A stretch of 64,000 bases of DNA, taken from assembly GCA_017403145.1 (NCBI GenBank), contig JAFQOO010000005.1, positions 295,141-359,140 of the forward strand. The letters are read 5' to 3'. Shown in pieces: positions 53,815-62,692 of the stretch. The translations under genes and the position numbers were made by a program. The notes beneath the pieces were generated by a model. It searched no databases. It saw nothing but the letters and a program-made list of their open reading frames with translations, and was not told the origin of the DNA. How positions within the stretch are numbered: position 1 is the first letter of the stretch; every line of letters starts with the position of its first letter. Source of the stretch: Clostridia bacterium. Its GTDB lineage: Bacteria; Bacillota; Clostridia; Christensenellales; DTU072.

Positions 53815-54894
53815 TTATTTCTTCTTTTTCTTATAATTAGTGGGTCCGGAAGTACTTGCTTTCTTATCTTTCTTGCTCTTACGACTTTCCACTACTTGTG
53901 ATTGTGAATACAAAACTTGTAGTACGTTTTCACTATTATAATCACCATAGTTTGCCATTACCAACGCCATATAGCATAGACCAACGCTCATACATATGAT
54001 GATTACGATAAAGGTAAAGAAGCCACCTATAAACATAAGTGCAATAGGAGCAAATGCAAAAGCTGTCATAAACAATGAAGGTACAAAGAAAGTTACAGTG
54101 TATAAGAACGCATTTTTAAGCTTGCAAGCAAAGTTCAAAGTTTTATGATAACTTACAACTTGGGGTACCAAATTGACGAATACCATTGTCGAAAGTAGCA
54201 ATATTATTGCGCCAATAATAACTGCAAAGTAATGACCAACGTTAGCATAACCACCCCATAATCCACCAACGAATTCAAGAATAAGTTCTGCTCCACCGGC
54301 AAAGAAAACAGCATAAATGCTGAATGCCAACACCATTTCTTTCCAATACATTTTAACGCCACGGAAATACTCTGTAACTGTACGATTTACGTCAGCGCCG
54401 GTACGTTTATCTTTCTTGGTTAGGAACTTTTCACCCCATACTATTTTTTGACAAATATAAATAGCCCCTGCAAAGCCAAAGCCTAGTACCGGAATAAAGA
54501 GAGCTATTCCCAAAATCATAATGCGATAGCTCATAAGCATCATAACTTTAGCTTGAGCAATCGATGCACCTGCTGAAAGACCTAGGCCTAAACCATTCAT
54601 CAAATACGGAGTATCTTTAACTGACTCCAACATATAGCCAAAGCTTTCTGCACCAAGTATCATTATAAACATAACGATAGCAATAATGGGTAAAGCAAAT
54701 AGTATAGTCAAAACGTTAACCATCATTAAATCTTGGTTAAATGCTTTGAACATATCTTTAAATCTTTTAAATCTACCACCGGGATATTCCCCTTTCTTTT
54801 CCTCGTTACGTGCTTCAGGAGCTAATGCAAAAGATTTCAAAAGGTACAATTTTAATGCACTGACCTTCTTTTCTTTGTTTTGAGAGTTCGCCAT
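53815..54894 (-). CDS. Multi-pass membrane protein, YesL/DUF624-like
   Basis: The 359-aa protein has a polar N-terminal 55 residues, about six membrane spans between 58 and 320, and a Lys-rich C-terminal tail. The segment FNQDLMMVNVLTILFALPII resembles the first span of DUF624/YesL proteins, and this is the only support for a family assignment. It heads the unit with hslO and the TPR gene; no promoter of consensus quality is obvious in 54895-54970. Confidence 0.6.
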   Translation of the reverse strand: MANSQNKEKKVSALKLYLLKSFALAPEARNEEKKGEYPGGRFKRFKDMFKAFNQDLMMVNVLTILFALPIIAIVMFIMILGAESFGYMLESVKDTPYLMNGLGLGLSAGASIAQAKVMMLMSYRIMILGIALFIPVLGFGFAGAIYICQKIVWGEKFLTKKDKRTGADVNRTVTEYFRGVKMYWKEMVLAFSIYAVFFAGGAELILEFVGGLWGGYANVGHYFAVIIGAIILLLSTMVFVNLVPQVVSYHKTLNFACKLKNAFLYTVTFFVPSLFMTAFAFAPIALMFIGGFFTFIVIIICMSVGLCYMALVMANYGDYNSENVLQVLYSQSQVVESRKSKKDKKASTSGPTNYKKKKK

Positions 54895-54972
54895 AGTATC
54901 CTCACTACATAATTATTCGCATACTATTATAAAACAAATTAGAATTTATTGCAAATATATTTATTTATATAT

Positions 54973-55001
54973 TTGACATTGTTAAACAAAGTTTATATAA
55001 T
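54973..55001 (+). promoter_or_regulatory. Perfect consensus promoter of asd-dapA-dapB
   Basis: TTGACA (54973-54978), a 17-base spacer and TATAAT (54996-55001); the start is near 55008, about 30 bases before the asd ATG, with GGAGGT at 55025-55030. The short leader has no room for a lysine riboswitch. Confidence 0.92.
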
Positions 55002-55037
55002 TGAATAAAATATTTATAGTAGACGGAGGTCTCTCAA

Positions 55038-56027
55038 ATGAAGCAATACGTTATGGCAGTCGTAGGCGCAACCGGTATGGTTGGAAGCAAATTTTTACAA
55101 GTACTAGAAGAAAGAAAACTCCCTGTTTCCAAATATTATCTTTTTGCTAGCGCTAAATCTGCAGGTAAACAAATCGATTTTATGGGTGAAAAACACACTA
55201 TCATCGAACTTACTCCCGAAAACATCAAAGATAAAGGTATCAACGTTGCACTATTCTCAGCCGGCGGTTCCGTATCTAAAGAATATGCTCCCCAATTTGC
55301 AGCAATGGGTGCTACCGTTATTGATAACAGTAGCCAATGGCGTATGCACGATGACGTTCCACTAGTAGTACCCGAAGTAAATGGTGAAGCTGCTCTCAAT
55401 AATAAAGGTATTATCGCAAACCCCAACTGCTCCACAATTCAAGCAATGGTCGCACTCAAGCCTTTACACGATAAATATGGTCTAAAGAGAGTTATTTACT
55501 CTACTTATCAAGCAGTTAGTGGCGCTGGTGTAGCGGGCTTTAACGACCTTAAAGACGGTACCACAAACAAGTTCCCCTATCAAATAAAAGGTAACCTTAT
55601 ACCCCACATCGACGTTTTCCTAGATAATGGATATACCAAAGAAGAGGAAAAAATGATTAAGGAAACCAAGAAAATCCTAAACGATTATTCTATCAAGGTT
55701 ACTGCCACCACCGTTAGAGTACCCGTTGCTCACGGACATAGCGAATCCATTAACATTGAATTTAACTCTCCCTGTACTCTTGAAGGCATCATCGATGCAT
55801 TCAATAATATGGAAGGCTTAGTTGTCGTTGACGACGTTAAGAACTTGAAATACCCCATGCCTCTTTACGCTGAAGACACCGATGAAGTATACGTAGGACG
55901 TATTCGTCTTGACGACACCGTTGAAAGTGGATGCAATATTTGGGTAGTTGCTGATAACATTCGTAAGGGTGCAGCAACCAACGCAGTTCAAATTGCAGAA
56001 TATCTTATTGCACACGATGCTCTATAA
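55038..56027 (+). CDS. asd: Aspartate-semialdehyde dehydrogenase
   Basis: Reduces aspartyl phosphate to the semialdehyde, the shared precursor of lysine, threonine and methionine. The 329-aa protein has the NADP motif GATGMVG (10-16) and the catalytic Cys131 in NPNCSTIQ. It is the first gene of the asd-dapA-dapB operon, 18 bases before dapA. Confidence 0.97.
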   Translation: MKQYVMAVVGATGMVGSKFLQVLEERKLPVSKYYLFASAKSAGKQIDFMGEKHTIIELTPENIKDKGINVALFSAGGSVSKEYAPQFAAMGATVIDNSSQWRMHDDVPLVVPEVNGEAALNNKGIIANPNCSTIQAMVALKPLHDKYGLKRVIYSTYQAVSGAGVAGFNDLKDGTTNKFPYQIKGNLIPHIDVFLDNGYTKEEEKMIKETKKILNDYSIKVTATTVRVPVAHGHSESINIEFNSPCTLEGIIDAFNNMEGLVVVDDVKNLKYPMPLYAEDTDEVYVGRIRLDDTVESGCNIWVVADNIRKGAATNAVQIAEYLIAHDAL

Positions 56028-56045
56028 TAAATAAGGAGAATAACT

Positions 56046-56924
56046 ATGGCAATATTCAAAGGCGCTGCTACAGCACTTATAACACCTTTTGTAGACGATA
56101 AAGTAGATTATGATAACCTTGAAAAATTGGTTATTAATCAACTTGAAGGTAATATCGATGCTTTGATAATAAATGGCACTACGGGTGAACCCACCACCAT
56201 GACACACAAAGAACGTACTAAGGTTGCCTCTACTGTTATTGAAATAGTTAATAAACGCATACCCGTCATTCTTGGTGCAGGTTCTAACAACACCTATACC
56301 GTTATTGAATACGCAAAAGAAAATGAAGATTTGGGTGCTGATGCAATTTTAACAGTAACTCCCTACTATAACAAGTGTACTCAAAATGGTATCGTTGCTC
56401 ACTATAAGGCTATTGCAGATAGCGTAAACCTTCCCATTATTATGTATAACGTTCCCGGTAGAACTGGGGTTAACATTGCTCCTGAAACTGCTTTGAAACT
56501 TGCTGGATATAAAGGTATTACCGCTATTAAAGAAGCAAGTGGCAATATTAACCAATTTATGGAAGTTGCTAGACTTTGCAATGGTAAGCTAGATATTTAC
56601 TCCGGAGACGACGGATTAGTATTACCAATTCTTGCACTAGGTGGCCTCGGTGTAATAAGCGTTGCTTCGAACATTTGTCCCCAATATATGCACGACCTAT
56701 GCGAAAGCTATTTTAATGGTGATATCGAAAAATGTAGAGAAATGCAATTCAAACTCAACCCCTTGGTTGATGCTCTCTTCAGTGAAGTAAATCCCATACC
56801 CGTAAAGTGTGCAGCAAAGCTCGTTGGATTAATTAAAGACGATTATATGCGTCTTCCCTTAACTCCTTCCACTAAAGTTGATTACATACGCAACGAACTT
56901 ATAAAATTTGGATTTAACATTTAG
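56046..56924 (+). CDS. dapA: 4-hydroxy-tetrahydrodipicolinate synthase
   Basis: Condenses pyruvate with aspartate semialdehyde. The 292-aa TIM barrel has NGTTGEPTT with the catalytic threonines, Tyr134 in MYNVPGR and the Schiff-base Lys162 in AIKEASG. It starts with GGAGAA and ends two bases before dapB. Confidence 0.97.
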   Translation: MAIFKGAATALITPFVDDKVDYDNLEKLVINQLEGNIDALIINGTTGEPTTMTHKERTKVASTVIEIVNKRIPVILGAGSNNTYTVIEYAKENEDLGADAILTVTPYYNKCTQNGIVAHYKAIADSVNLPIIMYNVPGRTGVNIAPETALKLAGYKGITAIKEASGNINQFMEVARLCNGKLDIYSGDDGLVLPILALGGLGVISVASNICPQYMHDLCESYFNGDIEKCREMQFKLNPLVDALFSEVNPIPVKCAAKLVGLIKDDYMRLPLTPSTKVDYIRNELIKFGFNI

Positions 56925-56926
56925 AT

Positions 56927-57676
56927 ATGAATATATTGATTTACGGTATAGCCGGTACAATGGGAAAAATCGTTTATAACACTCTCAAAAACCATTCTAA
57001 TTGTAATGGCGCTTGTGGTGTGGATAAATATGCTAAACAAGAAGAATTTGATATTCCTGTTTATCAAAACGTTAACGACGTAAAAGAAACCATTGACTGT
57101 GTAATTGACTTTTCCGTCAAAGCAGCCCTACCCGATATTCTTACATATTGCAAAAAGAACAAGGTTCCTTGTGTTCTATGCACCACTGGCTATAGCAATG
57201 ATGAAATCGGAATGATAGAAGAAGCATCAAAAGAAATTGCTATATTCAGAAGCGGAAATATGAGCGTGGGTGTAAACGCGCTCGTAAAGCTCGTTAAAGA
57301 GGCTACGAAGCTTCTTGGAATGGCATCTGATATAGAGATTATCGAACAACATCACAATAAGAAAGTTGATGCTCCTTCCGGCACTGCTATAATGCTAGCA
57401 GATGCTGTTAAGAGCGAAATGGATGGTCTAGAAATCGTTAATGGCAGACAAGGTATATGTGGAAAACGTACCAAAAACGAAATTGGTATGCACGCAGTAA
57501 GAGGCGGTACCATCGTAGGCAAACACGAAGTAATGTTCATAATGAATAACGAAGTTGTTACCCTCAAACACGAAAGTGAAAACAAAGGTATTTTTGCCGA
57601 AGGTGCAATACGTGCTGCAGAATATCTAGTAAATCAACCGGCAGGATTATATAATATGCAAGATATGTTATTCTAA
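56927..57676 (+). CDS. dapB: 4-hydroxy-tetrahydrodipicolinate reductase
   Basis: Reduces the DapA product to tetrahydrodipicolinate. The 249-aa protein has GIAGTMG (7-13) and the active-site block EQHHNKKVDAPSGTA (140-154). It starts two bases after dapA and is followed by a strong terminator. Later diaminopimelate genes are outside the window. Confidence 0.97.
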   Translation: MNILIYGIAGTMGKIVYNTLKNHSNCNGACGVDKYAKQEEFDIPVYQNVNDVKETIDCVIDFSVKAALPDILTYCKKNKVPCVLCTTGYSNDEIGMIEEASKEIAIFRSGNMSVGVNALVKLVKEATKLLGMASDIEIIEQHHNKKVDAPSGTAIMLADAVKSEMDGLEIVNGRQGICGKRTKNEIGMHAVRGGTIVGKHEVMFIMNNEVVTLKHESENKGIFAEGAIRAAEYLVNQPAGLYNMQDMLF

Positions 57677-57688
57677 AAAAGATTACTA

Positions 57689-57716
57689 AAAAGGGGCTCG
57701 ATATCGAGCCCCTTTT
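57689..57716. terminator. Strong terminator after dapB, also serving the convergent lipoprotein gene
   Basis: AAAAGGGGCTCGAT followed by its exact reverse complement forms a 28-bp perfect palindrome with ATTTTTC after it on the plus strand. It is symmetric, so it can also stop the minus-strand lipoprotein transcript. Confidence 0.93.
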
Positions 57717-57732
57717 ATTTTTCAATTAAACA

Positions 57733-59400
57733 CTAATTAAATCTAGTTTTGTCTATCAAATTATCAGTTGTATCAATTGAATCCGTACCATTATCGAATA
57801 TCAATAGTATTTCTTTTTCTATGACCAAATTAGAAAGCACAGTGCTTAAATTCGTATTATGGTCTTTCAATTGATTAGATATAGTTTGAGTAGTTCCACC
57901 CGCAAACGTGCAAGAATCTTCTATGCCCTTAACCAATACATCAATATCAAGGTTCAATAGACCTAGATAGAACTCCTCGTCAACGTTCAATGATAAGCTT
58001 CCATCTTCCCATATTTGAATAGAACCCAACGTATAAGCAACTGTTTTTAGGAAACCAAAGCTATCCCCTGCGCTACCTATTTCTATCATATATTCAATAA
58101 AGTGGTCTATATCAAACGGAAATTGTGTTTCCACGTATTCTCCACCTTGTGCGCAGAAAAAGTTAAAGTATGCTACGTTGTCAAAAGCATAAAACTCGAT
58201 TACTTTATTATCGGGTTTATCCTTTTCGGTAACAACTATCATAACTTCGTCTTTGTTTTGAGCATCAGCTAAACCATCGTAGCGGAAACCAACTGATATA
58301 TCATAAATCGTTTCTTCGTCTTCTAAATAAACCAATGCACCATTAAGAACCATAGCTGTATTAGAGTAGCTTAAATAACTATCAAACAAAGCCGAATCCT
58401 CTTTGGGGAAATCTTCTATTAAATTGGGAGATGCTTTGAAATCAACTAGCTCCAAACTAATCTTATAACTTTCACCACGGAAAATACTATCTTTATAGTC
58501 GCTTGCAGCGACGGAAGCATCAATTTTTAGATTAGATATAGATTTTCCATAATATTTACGTGTTCCACCTGCTGTGGTAACGTCAACAGTTATAGTAGTA
58601 TCCGGAAGTTGAGTGCTAATTTTACCAGATTCCACTCCGAACAAGCTTTCTATTATCCAGCTAACGGAATCATACATATCCGAGCTACCTTTAAGCATAT
58701 TAACAATATTTATTAGAGTAGCTTTAAGGTCAACTTGGAAAACATAGTTTCTCGTACGAGTTCCATCTGTATTATCTTTATATTTGTGTTGAATATCACC
58801 TTTTGTGAATAAATTAGCGCTAAGGAAACCAATTATAACGCTTTCTTCTATTCCACTAAAAGAAATTGGGAACAGCTGGCCAAGGAAAGTATCTACAACA
58901 GGAACCTTTACTTTTGCATCGCCATATTGCACGTATAAAGTACCCGGGTTTTTATCATTTAGAGGTTCATCCTGGAAGAAATAAAGGGAAACAAATGGTT
59001 CGGTCTTGCCTTTTTCTACAAGCAATAACTTCATTTCGGTTGCAGATTTATCACGCTTATCAAAGTTTATTTCAAAAATACATACACTTGCTAAATCATT
59101 GATAAGTACGTCAAGTTCTATATGCCAAGAAACGCAAGGATTGGTTGAAACGTTGAGCGAATCGTTACTTGCGGTTTTAGCGGTATTCAATAAACTCTTA
59201 ACCAAATCTTCCGATAGTTCTTCTATAGTCGTACTTGCCCTAATAAAACCATCGTTATTTTCGTTGGTATTGTTATTATTACTATTATTATTGCTATTAT
59301 TATTCGGGTTGTTATTGTTCGTATTATTATCGCAAGCTACAACACTTAACGCCAGCGATAATATTAGAACAATTACTAGTAGTATTCCAATCTTCTTCAT
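57733..59400 (-). CDS. Large secreted lipoprotein with Asn-rich linker, unknown function
   Basis: The 555-aa protein has a lipoprotein signal (LALSVVAC, Cys23), an almost pure Asn linker (about 25-49) and a long predicted extracytoplasmic domain without recognisable catalytic motifs. The domain appears beta-rich with two halves that may be related (both have acidic, Tyr/Phe-rich strands). There is no sortase or wall-binding motif. It stands alone before proS, with the dapB terminator at its 3' end. Confidence 0.75.
   Translation of the reverse strand: MKKIGILLVIVLILSLALSVVACDNNTNNNNPNNNSNNNSNNNNTNENNDGFIRASTTIEELSEDLVKSLLNTAKTASNDSLNVSTNPCVSWHIELDVLINDLASVCIFEINFDKRDKSATEMKLLLVEKGKTEPFVSLYFFQDEPLNDKNPGTLYVQYGDAKVKVPVVDTFLGQLFPISFSGIEESVIIGFLSANLFTKGDIQHKYKDNTDGTRTRNYVFQVDLKATLINIVNMLKGSSDMYDSVSWIIESLFGVESGKISTQLPDTTITVDVTTAGGTRKYYGKSISNLKIDASVAASDYKDSIFRGESYKISLELVDFKASPNLIEDFPKEDSALFDSYLSYSNTAMVLNGALVYLEDEETIYDISVGFRYDGLADAQNKDEVMIVVTEKDKPDNKVIEFYAFDNVAYFNFFCAQGGEYVETQFPFDIDHFIEYMIEIGSAGDSFGFLKTVAYTLGSIQIWEDGSLSLNVDEEFYLGLLNLDIDVLVKGIEDSCTFAGGTTQTISNQLKDHNTNLSTVLSNLVIEKEILLIFDNGTDSIDTTDNLIDKTRFN
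59254..59332. repeat. ATT-rich trinucleotide tract coding for poly-Asn
   Basis: Imperfect (ATT/GTT)n repeats on the plus strand encode the Asn-rich linker of the lipoprotein on the minus strand. Length changes in whole units would keep the frame. Confidence 0.7.
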
Positions 59401-59430
59401 ATCCTTATCCCCAATACTATGAATAGATTT

Positions 59431-61146
59431 TTATATTCTGTCCTTGATAATCTTTGCTAATTCTTCAACGCAAGTATCAAGACTAAGATTATCTTTGAAG
59501 CTTCCGTCTCTAAGTTGTACCTCAACTATACCATTTTGAATAGACCTAGGACTGATAACAACTCTAACAGGAATACCCATTAAATCGCAATCATTAAACT
59601 TAAATCCGGGTGAAACGTTACGGTCGTCGTATAGTACTTCTATGCCAGCAGATTGCAAATCTGCATACAATTTATCTGCTTTTTCACGTACTATGGCATC
59701 GTCGGTTCTTAAAGCGCAAAGATATACGTGCCAAGGAGCAATAGCCATAGGCCAATTGAGCCCTTTATCATCAGAACGTTCTTCAGCAATAGAAGCAATA
59801 GCTCTACCTACGCCTATACCATAGCAACCCATTATGGGAGTAACAGACTTGCCTTCTTTATTGAGAACTGCCATACCCATACTTTCGGTATATTTAGTGC
59901 CCAATTGGAATATATTACCAATTTCGATACCATTTTGAAGAACTAAAGGTTTACCGCAATGAGCACAACGTGCGCCTGCAACAACTTTTGAAATATCATA
60001 GAACTCATCTATTTTAATATCGCGGTTAAACGAGAAGTTCTTAATATGGTATTCCTCTTTATTAGCACCAATAACCATATTATTAGCACCTTTAAGGGAC
60101 TTATCATATACTAATACTACGTTGGGAAGCTTATCTAATCCTAAGCAACCGATATTGCCAGCAACCAAAGCACTGCCTTCAAGTCCAGCCGGAACAACGT
60201 CCTTCATAATAACTTTTTTAAGCTTAGCTTCATTAACTTCGAGGTCTCCGCGTACAAAGCATACTACGGTTGTTTCGCTATCCCCTTTTATATTATAGCA
60301 AACTGCTTTTGCAGTTTTATAAGCGGGAATATCACCTAAATATTTTGTAACTTCGGCAATTTCCTTGGCATCTGCAGTATATACTTCTTCCATAGGAAGT
60401 TCTATTTCATCAGCATAATTTTCTACAACAGAGGTTGCAACCTCCATATTTGATTTATAACCACACTCGGGACAAAGAACCAAAGTATCCTCGCCAACGT
60501 CGGTAAGAAGCATAAACTCGTGAGAAATTTTGCCCCCCATCATACCGGAATCCGAAGTAACAGCAATAAAATTTTTCATACCTATGCGCTTAAATATTCT
60601 TTCATAAGCGGCATAGACACGATAATAATATGCTTCCAAATCTTCTTGATTTATATGGAATGAATATGCGTCTTTCATTTTGAACTCACGCACACGAATT
60701 AGTCCACCACGAGCACGTCCTTCATCACGGAACTTGGTTTGGATTTGATAAATCATAAAAGGAAGTTGGTTATAGCTGTTAACCGCATCGCGAGCAAATT
60801 GTACAGCAGCTTCTTCATGCGTCATACCCAAAACAAAATCTCTACCATTTCTATCTTTAAAACGAACCATTTCGTCGCCGATAGAGGAATATCTACCAGA
60901 TTCATCCCACATTTCGCGAGGCATAACAACAGGGAAAAGACATTCTTGTCCTTCTATCGCGTTCATTTCTTCCCTAATGATATTTTCAATCTTTTGAGAA
61001 ATACGTTGTGCAGGCATTGCTAGAGACCATATACCATTCGATACAAGCTTCATATAACCTGCTCTAATCATTAGAGCATGGCTCTTTATAATTGCATCTG
61101 AGGGAGAAGTTTTAGTTCTCTCGCCAACAAGTTTTGAAATATACAT
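59431..61146 (-). CDS. proS: Prolyl-tRNA synthetase, bacterial type with editing domain
   Basis: Class II synthetase charging tRNA-Pro. The 571-aa protein is the bacterial form with an editing (INS/YbaK-like) insertion at about 235-385. Motif 2 region GRARGGLIRVREFKMKDAYS (quoted to the 20-residue limit) and the C-terminal anticodon-binding domain are present. It is cotranscribed with the small lipoprotein gene 18 bases upstream; there is no T-box in the leader. Confidence 0.97.
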   Translation of the reverse strand: MYISKLVGERTKTSPSDAIIKSHALMIRAGYMKLVSNGIWSLAMPAQRISQKIENIIREEMNAIEGQECLFPVVMPREMWDESGRYSSIGDEMVRFKDRNGRDFVLGMTHEEAAVQFARDAVNSYNQLPFMIYQIQTKFRDEGRARGGLIRVREFKMKDAYSFHINQEDLEAYYYRVYAAYERIFKRIGMKNFIAVTSDSGMMGGKISHEFMLLTDVGEDTLVLCPECGYKSNMEVATSVVENYADEIELPMEEVYTADAKEIAEVTKYLGDIPAYKTAKAVCYNIKGDSETTVVCFVRGDLEVNEAKLKKVIMKDVVPAGLEGSALVAGNIGCLGLDKLPNVVLVYDKSLKGANNMVIGANKEEYHIKNFSFNRDIKIDEFYDISKVVAGARCAHCGKPLVLQNGIEIGNIFQLGTKYTESMGMAVLNKEGKSVTPIMGCYGIGVGRAIASIAEERSDDKGLNWPMAIAPWHVYLCALRTDDAIVREKADKLYADLQSAGIEVLYDDRNVSPGFKFNDCDLMGIPVRVVISPRSIQNGIVEVQLRDGSFKDNLSLDTCVEELAKIIKDRI

Positions 61147-61164
61147 ATTATATCCCCCGATTAA

Positions 61165-61527
61165 TTATGCTTCCTTAACTTTAACGGTAACTGTAGTTGA
61201 CCAATCAGAATAAGTAACTTTCATTTGGAATTCACCAGCTTCGGTAAATTTTCCATCGTTATCAAGTTTTAAAGCGTCTAAATCATAACGTATAGCAGCA
61301 GTAGTGGATATTGCCTTGGTAGTTTTATCGGTAAGAGTAGCCTTAACGGAAATATACTTGCTATCAAAAGCAGAACCTACTTTATAGTTAGCATCGCTTG
61401 CAACTTTTGCAGTAATAGCAGTAATTTCGGGAACTTCGGTATCATTATCGTTAGTACAACCAACAAAAACAAATACTAAAGCAAGGGATAAAACAACCAT
61501 CAATACAACTGCGAGAATTTTTTTCAT
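61165..61527 (-). CDS. Small lipoprotein with Ig-like domain
   Basis: The 120-aa protein has a lipoprotein signal ending FVFVGC (Cys24), a short acidic linker and one predicted bacterial Ig-like beta-sandwich (about 36-118: ITAITAKVASDANYKVG, DLDALKLDNDGKFTEAGEF). Such domains are often adhesion or assembly modules; the partner is unknown. It has its own consensus promoter, and proS lies directly downstream. Confidence 0.78.
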   Translation of the reverse strand: MKKILAVVLMVVLSLALVFVFVGCTNDNDTEVPEITAITAKVASDANYKVGSAFDSKYISVKATLTDKTTKAISTTAAIRYDLDALKLDNDGKFTEAGEFQMKVTYSDWSTTVTVKVKEA

Positions 61528-61569
61528 ATTAAACTCCTTAAAAATTAAAGTATATATTATATCTTTAGT

Positions 61570-61598
61570 ATTATAATATATAAAGATGTTTGTGTCAA
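61570..61598 (-). promoter_or_regulatory. Perfect consensus promoter of the Ig-like lipoprotein-proS unit
   Basis: On the minus strand TTGACA (61593-61598), a 17-base spacer and TATAAT (61570-61575), with AAGGAG before the ATG at 61527. Confidence 0.92.
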
Positions 61599-61672
61599 TA
61601 AAAGATAAACCTAATTTTTTGTAAAATTAGCTAAATTCTTAATAATTTAGTTCTATTACACCATATATTTTG

Positions 61673-61700
61673 TTGACTTTTTTTAAAAATATGATATACT
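61673..61700 (+). promoter_or_regulatory. Promoter of the SRP RNA gene
   Basis: TTGACT (61673-61678), a 16-base spacer and TATACT (61695-61700) lie seven bases before the expected 5' end of the SRP RNA. Confidence 0.85.
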
Positions 61701-61706
61701 TTTAAA

Positions 61707-61968
61707 CGTGCTATATGGGGAGCTAGCGGTGCCCTGTAACCTGCAATCCGCTACAGCAGGATAGACCACCCACCGAGGCTAGTGTTATGGAAAGCCGACG
61801 TACGCAAGGGACGTTGATACCAAGGTCTTGTGCAATTTCGGGTTGTGAACCGTGTCAGAGCTTGACCGCAGCAGCACTAAGCAATTTACGGAATGTGCCA
61901 CGAGGTAGCTTTGGAGTAGTTACCTACGTACGTGCCGATTCGGTAATATTAGTCGGAGTGGGCGCACA
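61707..61968 (+). ncRNA. ffs: SRP RNA, large bacterial type (scRNA with Alu domain)
   Basis: The gene fills most of the only gap longer than 300 bases (61528-62058). The Alu-domain sequence GCGGTGCCCTGTAACCTGC followed by AATCCGCTACAGCAGG closely matches Bacillus scRNA. The 5' GTGC pairs with the 3' GCAC, and the S-domain apical hairpin (GTGTCAG...AGCAGCAC, about 61852-61877) is recognisable. About 262 nt, similar to the 271-nt Bacillus RNA. The apical loop is UGAC (URRC class) instead of GGAA, with a U-C mismatch below it. It pairs with Ffh encoded at 13.5-14.8 kb. Confidence 0.95.
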
Positions 61969-61982
61969 CCTTTTAACACAAG

Positions 61983-62014
61983 AAAAGCCACCTTATATGG
62001 TGGCTTTTGTTTTT
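61983..62014 (+). terminator. Intrinsic terminator of the SRP RNA gene
   Basis: AAAAGCCACC and GGTGGCTTTT form a 10-bp stem with a 6-base loop, followed by GTTTTTA. It lies about 15 bases after the mature 3' end, which leaves a short tail for processing. Confidence 0.92.
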
Positions 62015-62058
62015 ACTTATCAGACAATATAGGTATCTACAAATGTGATTTTAGAACC

Positions 62059-62676
62059 CTATTTTATAAAATTTGTAAATATCCTACCTTCTTTATCCGG
62101 AATACCGAAAGCTTCTTTTCCAAGATTGATTGATTTGATTAGGAAGGTCATATTTCTTGCGAGCACTCTTAAAGTTTGCAAGCCTTCTTCATCCCCTACT
62201 GCTTGTCCTTTATCTCTACCGTGTAGTGAATTCCAATATTGAGAGGATACAACAGGCATTCCACTTATTGTAAAGAATTTGTTCAATTCATCAAACGTAG
62301 AAGAGCAACCGCCTCTACGTGCAACAGCAACAGATGCCCCAACTTTCATTGTCTTATCAAATTTTGAACTATAGAACATTCTTGTAAGCAAAGATACGAG
62401 CGTAGAATTTGCTTGAGCATAATAAACGGGAGAAGCAATTATCAATCCATCTGCATCCTTGAATTTTTCGGCGACCTCATTAACCACGTCGTTGAATACG
62501 CATTTTCCTGTTTTCGCACAACTCAAACAAGCGATACAACCACGAATATCTTTCCCGCCAATCTGTATGGTTTCTACGTCAACACCTTCTGCTAAAAACG
62601 TATTCTTTAGTTCATTCACTGCAATAGTGGTATTACCATCTACTCTTGGACTACCATTTATAATCAATACTTTCAT
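62059..62676 (-). CDS. Flavodoxin-fold NADPH-dependent FMN reductase with iron-sulfur-flavoprotein-like cysteine motif
   Basis: The 205-aa protein has the N-terminal INGSPRVDGNT flavin-phosphate loop and ASPVYYAQ. Cysteines 47, 50, 53 and 59 form C-x2-C-x2-C-x5-C, the compact motif that holds a 4Fe-4S cluster in iron-sulfur flavoproteins. It probably transfers electrons between NAD(P)H or ferredoxin and small acceptors. It lies 16 bases after the nitroreductase gene. Confidence 0.88.
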   Translation of the reverse strand: MKVLIINGSPRVDGNTTIAVNELKNTFLAEGVDVETIQIGGKDIRGCIACLSCAKTGKCVFNDVVNEVAEKFKDADGLIIASPVYYAQANSTLVSLLTRMFYSSKFDKTMKVGASVAVARRGGCSSTFDELNKFFTISGMPVVSSQYWNSLHGRDKGQAVGDEEGLQTLRVLARNMTFLIKSINLGKEAFGIPDKEGRIFTNFIK

Positions 62677-62692
62677 TTATTCACCTCTAAAA

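Noticed and set aside
54895..55037. Lysine riboswitch before asd-dapA-dapB
   Set aside because: The transcript start predicted from a perfect promoter leaves about 30 bases, far too short.
61787..62032. Open reading frame of 81 codons on the plus strand
   Set aside because: It lies inside the SRP RNA and its terminator; no ribosome-binding site and the RNA match explains the sequence.
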